A DNA stretch of 16,671 bases from an uncultured Prevotella sp. (lineage in GTDB: Bacteria > Bacteroidota > Bacteroidia > Bacteroidales > Bacteroidaceae): NCBI GenBank assembly GCA_900770025.1, contig CAAGIW010000080.1, positions 1 through 16,671 on the forward strand, in the 5' to 3' direction. Positions 1 to 7,563 of the stretch are shown here, piece after piece (position 1 is the stretch's first letter; each line of letters starts with the position of its first letter). The notes under the pieces are model-generated. The model was given only the letters and a program-made list of their open reading frames with translations. It made no database searches and was not told the DNA's origin. Position numbers and translations under genes: made by a program.

Positions 1-142
1 CATTTCCCGCCATGGCATAGCTGAAGCACGCTTGGCTCTGCTCATTTGGCTTAACGAAATGGTTGGAATAAATCCGACCATTTCTCGCCATGGAATAGCT
101 CAAGCACGCTTGGCTCTGCTCATTTGGCTTAACGAAATGGTT
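1..142. repeat. Two copies of a 64-bp element at 78-bp period
   Basis: Positions 1-64 and 79-142 are the same 64-bp sequence with three substitutions (offsets 7, 16 and 23). They are joined by a 14-bp spacer at 65-78, giving a period of 78. The left copy starts at the window edge, so the array may continue beyond it. Each copy begins near CCATTTC and ends GAAATGG, so its ends are inverted. The junction forms a hairpin: 56-67 pairs with 73-84 with one G-T mismatch around the loop ATAAA. The period is a multiple of three and the minus strand is open across both copies, but all three differences change the encoded residue, which argues against a selected protein. I read it as a non-coding intergenic repeat of unknown role. 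Confidence 0.85.
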
Positions 143-198
143 CTTTTTGTCATCTGTCTTTCCGTTTATCGGTTGCGATGAAAGCCCATTGCGCCCTC
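141..198 (+). repeat. 58-bp dispersed module, left copy
   Basis: This 58-bp block matches 16610-16667 at 52 of 58 positions with no gaps and in the same orientation. The first 32 bases (ending CCGTTTATCGG) and the last 15 (CCCATTGCGCCCTC and the base before it) are nearly invariant. Five of the six differences cluster in the middle. It directly follows the second copy of the 78-bp repeat, whereas the right copy has no such neighbour, so the two are independent units. The function is unknown. I infer a dispersed, non-coding, lineage-specific repeat. Confidence 0.85.
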
Positions 199-246
199 TT
201 AACATCAAGGCATCTGTTCAAAATATAAGCAGTTATCATCATAACG

Positions 247-265
247 CTAATGGCCGATTTGGGTT
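247..265 (-). repeat. 19-bp dispersed motif, inverted relative to right-end copy
   Basis: Read on the minus strand this is AACCCAAATCGGCCATTAG, identical to 16570-16588 on the plus strand. It lies about 50 bp after the 58-bp module here, but about 20 bp before it at the right end and in the opposite relative orientation. Next to it is a small hairpin with arms GTTAT (232-236) and ATAAC (241-245). The role is unknown. Confidence 0.75.
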
Positions 266-331
266 TAATGCCTTCATTCTTTCATTCCCATCCTCCCTCT
301 CATAAACATCATTCATGCCAAACAGACATAT

Positions 332-423
332 AAACATTGCAAAATCGACCGATGAAACATTACAAAATCGACCGATGAAACATTGCAAAATCGACCGATG
401 AAACATTACAAAATCGACCGATG
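332..423 (+). repeat. Four-copy 23-bp tandem array upstream of the ATPase promoter
   Basis: There are four contiguous 23-bp units at 332-354, 355-377, 378-400 and 401-423. They are identical except at base 8, which alternates G, A, G, A. Each begins AAACATT and ends ATCGACCGATG, so every unit carries the imperfect inverted repeat ATCG-AC-CGAT. The array stops three bases before the probable -33 element of the next gene's promoter. That position suits a cooperative protein-binding array (operator-like or iteron-like). The alternating base implies that the array grew by doubling a 46-bp dimer. The binding protein, if any, is unknown. Confidence 0.95.
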
Positions 424-425
424 AC

Positions 426-456
426 TTGGATAATCCAACAAAAAAGAATAACTTTG
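426..456 (+). promoter_or_regulatory. Bacteroidetes-type promoter for the AAA ATPase gene
   Basis: TTG at 426-428 is followed by 20 bases and then TAACTTTG at 449-456, matching the Bacteroidetes primary-sigma consensus TTTG-N19-21-TAnnTTTG. Transcription should begin near 461-465, giving a leader of roughly 25 nt. The 23-bp tandem array abuts it on the upstream side. Confidence 0.65.
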
Positions 457-487
457 CAGCAGGAAAATACCTTATTCTGAATGCGAC

Positions 488-1777
488 ATGAAATACTTGA
501 AACGAATAGCAGACGAGGAACTTACCCTCAGATTAGAGGCCTTTTCCGCAGTACAGATAACGGGTCCCAAGTGGTGTGGCAAGACAACTACGGCAGAAAG
601 ACAGGCCAAAAGCATCATCAAGATGCAGAATCCTGACAAGCGCGAGGGCTACTTGGCCACCGCCAAAACCAAGCCTTCACTGCTGCTGAAAGGAGATACG
701 CCGAGACTGATTGACGAGTGGCAGGTGGCTCCTGTGCTGTGGGATGCGGTGAGGAATATGGCTGACGAACGGCAGCAGAAGGGACAGTTTATCCTAACTG
801 GCTCTACTGTTGTAGATGATGCTGGAGGCGAGATTATGCACACCGGAACCGGCCGCATATCCAAGATGCCCATGTACACCATGAGTCTCTATGAGTCGCA
901 GGAGTCCAATGGGCAGATTTCCCTCAAAGACCTTTTCGAGGGAAAGACGGACGACATAGATGGAGTGACCTCAGACCTGACCATTGAACAGCTCATCTTT
1001 GCAGCTTGCAGAGGAGGATGGCCTGCCTCGCTCGACGCCATGAGCGACCGTGCCCGCTTGCTGATAGCTAAAGACTATGTAAACATCATCTGCGATGAAG
1101 ACATCTCAAGGGTGGACAAACGCCAGCGCAACCCTTCTTTGGCCAGATTAGTGCTGCGCTCGTATGCCCGCAACCTGTGCACCCTGGCAAAGAAAACAAG
1201 TATGCTGGCAGACGTGACAGAAGAGATGGAAGGCACTGCTATGTCAACATTTGATGACTATGTAGAAGCTTTAGAGCGGCTGTTTGTGGTCAGCGACATA
1301 GAAGCATGGAGCCCTGCCATCCGCTCCAAGAGCACCATTAGGTCGGGATGGAAACGCTGCCTCAGCGATCCATCTATCGCAGTGGCCGCCATGGGAGCCT
1401 CGCCATCAAGCCTGGAACAGGATTTGAATACGTTCGGTTTCATTTATGAGTGTCTTTGTATGCGCGACCTCAGAGCCTATTCACAAGCCATGGGTGGCCG
1501 TTTGTCGTACTACCACGACCGATTGGGGTTAGAGGCCGATGCTGTGCTGCATTTAGATGACGGCCGCTACGCACTCATCGAATGCAAGCTGGGCAGCAGG
1601 GAGATTGAAGAGGGAGCCCGCCATCTGCTCGAACTGAAGTCTTTAGTAATGAAGAAGAACTCGGAAGGCGGAAGATTACGCATACCCGACTTGCTCATCA
1701 TATTGACCGGCGGAGAAATGGCATACAAGAGAAACGACGGAGTACTGGTGGTGCCCATCGGCTGCCTGCGCCCATAG
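488..1777 (+). CDS. AAA family ATPase with DUF4143-type C-terminus
   Basis: This 429-aa protein has the usual layout of the AAA_14/DUF4143 family, which is abundant and often multicopy in Bacteroidales. The Walker A P-loop is GPKWCGKTT at residues 26-34 (Lys32, Thr33). The Walker B motif is RLIDEW at 73-78 (Asp76, Glu77). FILTGST at 101-107 is the sensor strand, followed by an Arg-containing segment TGRISKMPM near 121-129. The C-terminal part holds Asp351 and Glu365-Cys-Lys367, the D...ExK signature of the PD-(D/E)XK-like fold seen at the end of DUF4143 proteins. No signal peptide or membrane segment is visible. The biological role of the family is not established. The ATG at 488 sits just downstream of a good promoter and the tandem array, so the gene seems to be its own transcription unit and may be regulated by that array. 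Confidence 0.88.
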   Translation: MKYLKRIADEELTLRLEAFSAVQITGPKWCGKTTTAERQAKSIIKMQNPDKREGYLATAKTKPSLLLKGDTPRLIDEWQVAPVLWDAVRNMADERQQKGQFILTGSTVVDDAGGEIMHTGTGRISKMPMYTMSLYESQESNGQISLKDLFEGKTDDIDGVTSDLTIEQLIFAACRGGWPASLDAMSDRARLLIAKDYVNIICDEDISRVDKRQRNPSLARLVLRSYARNLCTLAKKTSMLADVTEEMEGTAMSTFDDYVEALERLFVVSDIEAWSPAIRSKSTIRSGWKRCLSDPSIAVAAMGASPSSLEQDLNTFGFIYECLCMRDLRAYSQAMGGRLSYYHDRLGLEADAVLHLDDGRYALIECKLGSREIEEGARHLLELKSLVMKKNSEGGRLRIPDLLIILTGGEMAYKRNDGVLVVPIGCLRP

Positions 1778-1810
1778 CAGCCCAGCCCTGACGGAATATC
1801 CTTCAGAATG

Positions 1811-1841
1811 TTGGGCGATTGGCGAAAAAGTGCTAACTTTA
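1811..1841 (+). promoter_or_regulatory. Probable promoter of the ZIP transporter gene
   Basis: TTG at 1811-1813, a 20-base spacer and TAACTTTA at 1834-1841 resemble the Bacteroidetes consensus, with A instead of G at the last -7 position. The geometry is the same as at 426-456. The leader to the ATG at 1881 would be about 35 nt. Confidence 0.5.
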
Positions 1842-1880
1842 CGGTGTCAAAGTACAAGGATTCAAAAACAAGAGTGAAAG

Positions 1881-2612
1881 ATGACAGAAGTTTGGATTAG
1901 TGCGGCAGGACTCTGCCTCTCTACCGTTATCGGCAGTGCATTGGGATTTTTCATCAAAGAATTGCCCCATAAGTGGAACGATGCCGTGCTGGGCTACTGC
2001 GCAGGGGTGATGTTGGCGGCCTCTACGGTGGGGCTCATCGTGCCCGCCTTCGAGCAGGCCACGCACTGGTGGATGGTGGCGGCAGGCGTGATGGCAGGGG
2101 CGCTGTTTCTCAATGTGCTCGACTTCATCACTCCCCATCTGCACCACATCACCGGACTGGAGCCCGAACAGCACCGTAACGGCACCAAACTGAGCCGCGT
2201 GTTGCTGTTTGTCATGGCCATTGCCATACACAAGTTGCCCGAAGGAATTGCCGCCGGAGTGAGCATGAGCGACCTGACCGACACCTCATGGGCGGTGACC
2301 ATCGGACTGGCTCTGCAGAATGTGCCCGAGGGAATGGTCATCATCGCTCCGCTACTGTTGGCTGGCATCAGCCCACTGCGCACCATGACCATCGCCTTGG
2401 CCATCGGTCTGTTAGAGATAGTGGGCGTGTGGATAGGCTTCGGCATGGGAAACATATCCATCGCCTTCCTGCCTGTGATGCTGGGATTTGCCGGCGGCTG
2501 TATGCTCTACGTCACCAGCGACGAGATGATTCCCGAAACCCATGCCCACGGCTATCAGAAACAAGCCACCTACAGTCTGCTGTTAGGCTTTATGACCCTG
2601 CTGCTGTTGTAG
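1881..2612 (+). CDS. ZIP family divalent metal transporter
   Basis: This 243-aa protein is almost entirely hydrophobic helices and fits the eight-helix ZIP (SLC39, GufA/ZupT-like) family, which moves Zn2+ and related divalent metals into the cytoplasm. The two metal-site motifs are present in slightly altered form: HKLPEG at residues 117-122 and QNVPEG at 146-151, where the family usually has HN.PEG. Glu121 and Glu150 are retained. A His-rich loop (TPHLHH, residues 84-89) and a HAHG near residue 221 could also bind metal. The length is normal for the family. The gene has its own promoter and a 250-bp gap follows it. Substrate preference cannot be read from the sequence, and no Zur or Fur operator was recognised. 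Confidence 0.92.
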   Translation: MTEVWISAAGLCLSTVIGSALGFFIKELPHKWNDAVLGYCAGVMLAASTVGLIVPAFEQATHWWMVAAGVMAGALFLNVLDFITPHLHHITGLEPEQHRNGTKLSRVLLFVMAIAIHKLPEGIAAGVSMSDLTDTSWAVTIGLALQNVPEGMVIIAPLLLAGISPLRTMTIALAIGLLEIVGVWIGFGMGNISIAFLPVMLGFAGGCMLYVTSDEMIPETHAHGYQKQATYSLLLGFMTLLLL

Positions 2613-2704
2613 GGAAGGAGACCATCTTCAGGAAACGAATACCAAGAAAACGACAATTTGACAAATAAAAAGGAAGAAAAGATATAGTTGTACATTTTTT
2701 TTCT

Positions 2705-2712
2705 TATCTTTG
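2705..2712 (+). promoter_or_regulatory. -7 element for the lipoprotein/DUF5723 unit
   Basis: TATCTTTG at 2705-2712 matches TAnnTTTG exactly and follows an A/T-rich tract. No good -33 TTTG lies at the usual distance; the nearest TTG ends only 14 bases upstream. The predicted start site is near 2718-2720. Confidence 0.55.
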
Positions 2713-2898
2713 CATAAGGCATACCGTGTGCCGGCACTTGCGCTGACATATGTTATGTGATGTGAAAACATCTGAAACAGTATAAAATCCAAAACGGAGC
2801 AAGGCACTGTGGTGCCAAGGGAATAAATGAGGGGGAATGCCCTGTAATGAGACTACGGGGGGATGATACATGCCATTAACTTAAAATTGGTTATATTT
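2713..2898 (+). promoter_or_regulatory. Long 5' leader with several hairpins
   Basis: About 180 nt separate the predicted transcription start from the chosen ATG at 2899. Visible hairpins are GATGT-GAAA-ACATC (2759-2772, a GNRA tetraloop), GGCAC-TGTG-GTGCC (2803-2816), and a short GGCA/TGCC pairing at 2718-2732 that overlaps the palindrome GTGCCGGCAC. A G-rich stretch follows at 2830-2864. I compared it by eye with cobalamin and purine riboswitch cores and could not make a convincing fit. It may be a regulatory leader or simply untranslated spacer. Confidence 0.35.
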
Positions 2899-4719
2899 AT
2901 GAGAAAAATGAGTGCTAAGACCATTTGCCTCATTGCGGCTGCTTGTTGCACTGCTATGGGCACAGTGAGTTGTACAGACAGTGATTATGACCTCAGCAAT
3001 GTGGACATGACTGTGGGATTAGGCAGCGGAGAATTGAGCCTGCCCGTTTCTTCATCTGACGTTATTCCGCTGAAAGAGGTGCTGAAGTTCACCGATTCGG
3101 AGGTGGTGGACACCATCGAGGGAGGCGACTACATGTTTGCCAAGAACGGTGACGCAGTGTCTCCGGCCCGTCCTGAGATAGACAGAATTACAGTGATGAA
3201 GCTGAATGCACAGAACTTTGAGTTTGACTTAGGCAGTACGCTGCGCGATGCTGTGTCGGGACTGCAGCCAAACAATGCCAACGGAATGAAGAGAATTGCC
3301 GTGAATATTGATGTATCGAAGGTTGTACACACCTTTGAATATGGCGGTACGCAACCTCAGGAGGTGGAGGAACTGCAGGAGGCATACATCACTGCGAGGA
3401 TGATTCTTAGAATCCACTTCAGCGAAAACCTGAAAAAATTAGTGGGCACCATGGGTGAGCTGAGCCTAACACTGCCCACATACATGACATTTGAGGCCGA
3501 AAGCATAAATTGCGAAAAGAGGGGCAATACTCTTGTATTCAGCAATCTGTCCACATCAGAGGACCTGAGTTTCTCGGTGAACATCGACAAACTGACCATG
3601 GGCACGCTGCCCGACGAGCTGGGAAAGTTGGTGGCTGAAAACAACTACGTGACCATGGACGGCAACCTGAAATTAGCGGCCAAGATAACCGAAGTGACCC
3701 CGAACGTGGTGGGTGTGGACTACAACGACTGCAAGATTACAAGTGAGATGGTGATGGATGATGCAGTGATGCTCGACAAGGTGAAGGGACGGTTTGACCC
3801 CACCATCGACCTGAGCAACCTGGGTGAGGCCAACATCACCGGACTGCCCGACTTCCTGACCGAAGGAGACGTGAGCATCGACTTGGACAACCCGCAGATA
3901 GTGCTCACCTTGGAGAGCGACCTGACCGTGGGCGGCCAGTTGGCTGGCGACGTCAAGTACTGGCGCAACGGACAGGAGCGTTCTTTCCGCCTGCCGGAGC
4001 CCATCAACCTGAAGGCAGCCGCCGAGAACAGCGGGGAAAAGAGCGTGAACCGCATCTGCATCTGTAGGAACAAGAGCAAGGTGACGGCGGGCAATTACGA
4101 CCAAGTGATAGAGACAGAAGAAATCAAGAACCTGCTCTATCCGAAAGTCATCGACAAGATTGCCTTCAGCGGATCTGCCACCGCCGACAAGAACAACATC
4201 TATACCTATGAACTGGGCAAGACCTATACCGTGCAGCCTGCCTACCGCTTGGAGGCTCCCTTGGCTTTTGGAGAGGATGCCAAAATTGTATATACCGAAC
4301 AGTTTGACAACTGGAACAAAGACATCAAGGACTTTGACGTGACCGAAGGAACCTGCATCGTGATGGAGGCAGTGGTGGAGAACAGAATACCGGCCTACCT
4401 GAACGTGGAGGCAACGCCCATCGGACTCGACGGAAACGAACTGCCAAGCAGCGTGATAAAGGTGGACATTGATGCCGATGTGAAGGCATCGCCCAACGGC
4501 ATAGACGCAGCAACCAGCGACCTGCGCATCGTGCTCACACCGAGCAAACAGGGACTAAAGAAACTCAACGGAATGAAAATCAAGGTGAGCGGCACCGCCA
4601 AGGATGCCAACGGCAACAACCCCATCAAGGGCATTACCCTGAACGCCAAAAAGCACTCATTGGTGCTCCAGAACATCAGACTCACCCTGAAAGGAAAAGC
4701 CATTGCCGACCTCAACTGA
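2899..4719 (+). CDS. Probable surface lipoprotein of unknown function
   Basis: The encoded protein is 606 aa. I chose the ATG at 2899 over the upstream one at 2863 because it gives a compact lipoprotein signal: a short basic start (MRKMSAK), a hydrophobic stretch, and the lipobox GTVSC with the lipidated Cys at residue 25. The A/T-rich bases just before it are also typical for Bacteroidetes starts. Acidic residues right after the Cys (CTDSDYD) resemble the signal that sends Bacteroidetes lipoproteins to the cell surface. The rest is soluble and beta-rich, with no catalytic motif I recognise. The opening DYDLSNVDMTVGLG is reminiscent of hypothetical proteins found in other Bacteroidales. The DUF5723-like gene begins 54 bp downstream with no terminator between, so the two are probably co-transcribed and act together in the outer membrane. 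Confidence 0.75.
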   Translation: MRKMSAKTICLIAAACCTAMGTVSCTDSDYDLSNVDMTVGLGSGELSLPVSSSDVIPLKEVLKFTDSEVVDTIEGGDYMFAKNGDAVSPARPEIDRITVMKLNAQNFEFDLGSTLRDAVSGLQPNNANGMKRIAVNIDVSKVVHTFEYGGTQPQEVEELQEAYITARMILRIHFSENLKKLVGTMGELSLTLPTYMTFEAESINCEKRGNTLVFSNLSTSEDLSFSVNIDKLTMGTLPDELGKLVAENNYVTMDGNLKLAAKITEVTPNVVGVDYNDCKITSEMVMDDAVMLDKVKGRFDPTIDLSNLGEANITGLPDFLTEGDVSIDLDNPQIVLTLESDLTVGGQLAGDVKYWRNGQERSFRLPEPINLKAAAENSGEKSVNRICICRNKSKVTAGNYDQVIETEEIKNLLYPKVIDKIAFSGSATADKNNIYTYELGKTYTVQPAYRLEAPLAFGEDAKIVYTEQFDNWNKDIKDFDVTEGTCIVMEAVVENRIPAYLNVEATPIGLDGNELPSSVIKVDIDADVKASPNGIDAATSDLRIVLTPSKQGLKKLNGMKIKVSGTAKDANGNNPIKGITLNAKKHSLVLQNIRLTLKGKAIADLN

Positions 4720-4773
4720 AAAAACGAGAACGGAAAAGAAGTTTTATTGTCAATCTTTTAAACGAACAGAACA

Positions 4774-6186
4774 ATGATGAAAGCAACATACAAGTATCTG
4801 TGCGCCGCAGCACTGCTGGCCTGCGCCACCACAGCAGCAGCCCAAACGCTCAACTCGGCCTACTTTACCAACGACTACAAGTTCAGGCACACCATGAACC
4901 CGGCCATGGGCAATGAACAGAACTACGTGTCTATTCCCGCTCTCGGTAACATCAGCATGGATGTGAGAGGCAACTTCGGGGTGAAAGACGTAATCCTGAA
5001 GAACCCGCTCTACGGACAGCCTGGCCAGAAAGAGCTCACCACCTTTATGAACCCCTACATTGATGCAGGCAGTGCCCTCGACGGATTCAGCTCAGGCAAC
5101 AACCGGTTGGTGGAAGATCTCAACGTGACCCTGCTCTCTGCCGGCTTCAAGGCCTTCGGCGGATACAACACTATCGAACTGAACGTGAAGCAGTCGCTGG
5201 GCATCTCGCTGCCCTATGAACTGTTTGAGTTTGCAAAGAACACGGGCAACAGCACCTACGACATCGGAGATATCAACGCTGGTGCACAGGCCTATGTAGA
5301 ATTGGCATTCGGACACTCTCGCCAACTCACCGAGCAACTGCGCGTGGGTGCCAAACTGAAGTTCCTCTTTGGTGTAGGAAGAGCAGATATTGCACTCAAG
5401 AACATGAGGGCCGACCTCTCGTCAAATGAAAAATGGACCGTGTCGGGAACCGCAGAGGCCAACGTATCTCTGAAAGGATTCCAATACAAAACCGAACAGA
5501 AGGAGTATAACGACCCCAATAAAGGAACCTACGAGCGCGTAAACGACGTGGACGTGGATGGAGGCGGACTGGGCGGTTTCGGTATGGCCGTGGATCTTGG
5601 AGCCATCTACAAGCTCAACGACGACTGGACCTTCAGTGCCGCACTGCTCGACTTAGGTTTCATCAGCTGGAGCAACAACGTGACAGCAGTGAACAGTGGA
5701 GAGCCTTTCGAGTTTGACGGATTCAACGATGTGGCCGTAAACCGTGAGGACGGCGGACACAAGTTGAGCGACATCACCGATGATTTGGGAGACCAGTTCA
5801 CCCGATTCTCCAATCTGGAAGACCAAGGTGACAAGGGAGGAAGAACCACCGGCATCGGCGCCACCCTCAATCTGGGCGCACAATACGCCCTGCCCGTCTA
5901 TCGTCAGGTGAAGTTCGGATTCCTCAGCAGCACGCGCATCCGCGGCAAGTATTCATGGACCGAGGGCAGACTGAGCGCCAACTACGAACCGCTGAAATGG
6001 ATTGACGGCGGCGTGAACCTGGCCGTGAACAGTTTTGCAGCCAGCTTTGGCTGGGTGCTCAACATCCATCCCAAGGGCTACAACTTCTTCATCGGCATGG
6101 ACCACATGCTGGGTTCACTCAGCAAGGAGGGCATTCCCCTCAACTCCAATGCCAGCATGACCATGGGCATGAGCGTTACCTGGTAA
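4774..6186 (+). CDS. DUF5723-like outer-membrane protein
   Basis: This 470-aa protein has a clear signal peptide, MMKATYKYL followed by an Ala-rich core, with likely cleavage at AAA-Q near residue 23-24. A glutamine at the mature N-terminus is common in Bacteroidetes exported proteins. The mature protein alternates short polar and aromatic/glycine strands and ends in the hydrophobic-aromatic pattern MTMGMSVTW. That is what one expects from an outer-membrane beta-barrel. The N-terminal pattern (early Asn-Pro-Ala-Met, NPAMG, residues about 41-45) resembles DUF5723/PorV-PorQ-type barrels of this phylum. It lies directly after the lipoprotein gene and ends at a strong terminator. No biochemical role is assigned; structural, transport or assembly functions are all possible. 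Confidence 0.72.
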   Translation: MMKATYKYLCAAALLACATTAAAQTLNSAYFTNDYKFRHTMNPAMGNEQNYVSIPALGNISMDVRGNFGVKDVILKNPLYGQPGQKELTTFMNPYIDAGSALDGFSSGNNRLVEDLNVTLLSAGFKAFGGYNTIELNVKQSLGISLPYELFEFAKNTGNSTYDIGDINAGAQAYVELAFGHSRQLTEQLRVGAKLKFLFGVGRADIALKNMRADLSSNEKWTVSGTAEANVSLKGFQYKTEQKEYNDPNKGTYERVNDVDVDGGGLGGFGMAVDLGAIYKLNDDWTFSAALLDLGFISWSNNVTAVNSGEPFEFDGFNDVAVNREDGGHKLSDITDDLGDQFTRFSNLEDQGDKGGRTTGIGATLNLGAQYALPVYRQVKFGFLSSTRIRGKYSWTEGRLSANYEPLKWIDGGVNLAVNSFAASFGWVLNIHPKGYNFFIGMDHMLGSLSKEGIPLNSNASMTMGMSVTW

Positions 6187-6194
6187 AGAAAGAT

Positions 6195-6235
6195 GAGAAT
6201 CGTGCAGCAAATTCTGCACGATTCTCTTTTTCTTT
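6195..6235 (+). terminator. Rho-independent terminator after the DUF5723-like gene
   Basis: Perfect 13-bp arms, GAGAATCGTGCAG (6195-6207) and its complement (6214-6226), enclose a 6-base loop and are followed by TTTTTCTTT at 6227-6235. The hairpin starts 8 bases after the stop codon. Confidence 0.92.
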
Positions 6236-6248
6236 CATATCTTTATTG

Positions 6249-6256
6249 TATCTTTG
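6249..6256 (+). promoter_or_regulatory. -7 element for uxuA-manA
   Basis: TATCTTTG at 6249-6256 is an exact TAnnTTTG match, with a second similar TATCTTTA at 6238-6245. The -33 region is T-rich, overlaps the tail of the preceding terminator and lacks a clear TTTG. The leader to the ATG at 6330 would be about 65-70 nt. Confidence 0.55.
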
Positions 6257-6329
6257 CATCAATCAAGTTGCTCCCGGCACACGCCGAAGAGAGGAAAGCA
6301 ACAAATCAAAAACACATACATCTATTATT

Positions 6330-7550
6330 ATGGAGAGAACTTGGAGATGGTTTGGCAAGAACGACAAGATTACCCTTGCCATGCTGAAACAGATTGGCGT
6401 GGAGGGCATCGTCACAGCATTGCACGACGTGCCTCTCGGCGAAGTATGGACCCGCGAGAAGATACATGACCTGAGAACCTACATCGAATCATACGGCATG
6501 AGGTGGTCGGTGGTGGAATCGCTGCCGGTGGTGGAAACCATCAAATACGGAGGTCCCGACAGAGACCATCAGATAGAGGTGTACAAGGAATCCATGCGCA
6601 ATCTGGCTGCCGAGGGTGTGAAGTGCATCTGCTACAATTTCATGCCTGTACTCGACTGGGCACGCACAGATCTGCTGCACGATAATCCCAACGGAGCAAG
6701 CAACCTGTACTTCTCTTACGCAGAGTTTGCCTACTTCGACATCTATATCCTCAAGCGCAAAGGAGCACGCGAGGAATGGGCAGCCTTCAACCGCTTCCCC
6801 GGTCGCAACGTGCTGGCCGAAGCCGACGAACTGGCAAAGAGCATGACTCCCGAGAAAGATCACCAGTTAGTAGAGAACATCGTTATCAAGACACAGGGAT
6901 TCGTGAGCGGCAACTTCAAGGAGGGTGACGAGCATCCTGTGGAACTCTTCCGACAGTTTTTGAAACTCTACGAGGGCATCGACAAGGAGCAACTGCGTGC
7001 CAACATGAAATATTTCCTTGAAGCCATCATGCCGGTGTGCGAGGAAACGGGCATCAACATGTGCGTACATCCCGATGATCCACCCATCCCCGTATTGGGA
7101 TTGCCCCGCATCGTCAACTCTGATGAGGATATCCAGTGGTTCCTCTCTGCCGTCGATAACCCACACAATGGTCTCACCTTCTGCGCTGGTTCGCTGAGTG
7201 CAGGCATACAGAACGACGTGGTGGCTCTGGCTCGCAAATATGCCAAACGCACCCATTTCGTGCATCTTCGTTCGTGCCACATCTTCCCCAACGGAGACTT
7301 TACCGAAGCATCCCATCTGGGCGGACGTGCCGACCTCATTGAACTGGCACACATCTTTGAAAAAGAGAATCCTTCATTGCCCATGCGCGTGGACCACGGT
7401 ATGACCATGCTCGGCGATGAAGAACGAGGCTACAATGCCGGTTATTCTTTCTTAGGACGCATGTTTGCCTTAGGACAGGTGCAGGGTATCCTTGCCACCG
7501 TGGACAGAGAACTGGGCATCGAATACAAACAACCAGGATTCTTTGACTGA
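6330..7550 (+). CDS. uxuA: Mannonate dehydratase
   Basis: UxuA removes water from D-mannonate to give 2-keto-3-deoxy-D-gluconate in hexuronate (glucuronate) catabolism in the cytoplasm. The 406-aa product starts MERTWRWFG, the conserved UxuA N-terminus. This is why I take the ATG at 6330 and not an earlier in-frame ATG at 6246, which would also lie within the promoter. The metal and active-site motifs of the family are all visible: CVHPDDPP (His247), FCAGSLS (Cys285), FVHLRS (His312) and RVDHG (Asp355). The length is slightly above the 394 aa of the E. coli enzyme. It is followed after 13 bp by manA, probably in one transcript. No uxuB, uxaC or kdgK is in view, so the rest of the pathway must be elsewhere. 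Confidence 0.95.
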   Translation: MERTWRWFGKNDKITLAMLKQIGVEGIVTALHDVPLGEVWTREKIHDLRTYIESYGMRWSVVESLPVVETIKYGGPDRDHQIEVYKESMRNLAAEGVKCICYNFMPVLDWARTDLLHDNPNGASNLYFSYAEFAYFDIYILKRKGAREEWAAFNRFPGRNVLAEADELAKSMTPEKDHQLVENIVIKTQGFVSGNFKEGDEHPVELFRQFLKLYEGIDKEQLRANMKYFLEAIMPVCEETGINMCVHPDDPPIPVLGLPRIVNSDEDIQWFLSAVDNPHNGLTFCAGSLSAGIQNDVVALARKYAKRTHFVHLRSCHIFPNGDFTEASHLGGRADLIELAHIFEKENPSLPMRVDHGMTMLGDEERGYNAGYSFLGRMFALGQVQGILATVDRELGIEYKQPGFFD

Positions 7551-7563
7551 CCTGATGCCCTGC

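Larger units (their letters stand above)
1..205 (-). other. Open frame through the left repeats, probably non-coding
   Basis: Starting at an ATG at 205-203 on the minus strand, a frame stays open for 68 codons and runs off the left edge. It passes through the 58-bp module (residues including PINGKTDDKK) and then both copies of the 78-bp repeat. The latter gives a 26-residue peptide repeat that contains PNEQSQAC and SYxMA. There is no recognisable domain. The differences between repeat copies are all amino-acid changing, and the frame's start lies in another dispersed repeat. It could be annotated as a small hypothetical protein, but I think the frame is an accident of repeat structure. Confidence 0.25.

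Noticed and set aside
332..423. CRISPR array
   Set aside because: The units are contiguous with no variable spacers, and no cas genes are present.
488..1777. Mobile element or transposase
   Set aside because: The protein has Walker motifs and a DUF4143-like end, but there are no terminal inverted repeats or target duplications bounding the gene, and no transposase catalytic triad.
1786..1807. Terminator after the AAA ATPase gene
   Set aside because: The eight-base arms contain a mismatch and no T-run follows, so it is too weak to call.
2761..2865. Cobalamin riboswitch in the lipoprotein leader
   Set aside because: AAAATCC and CACTGT segments recall the core, but the conserved blocks are out of order and the B12-box-like end is not present.
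6246..6329. Longer N-terminus for mannonate dehydratase
   Set aside because: It would add 28 residues without family similarity, and its start codon overlaps the -7 promoter box. The known N-terminus begins MERTWRW.
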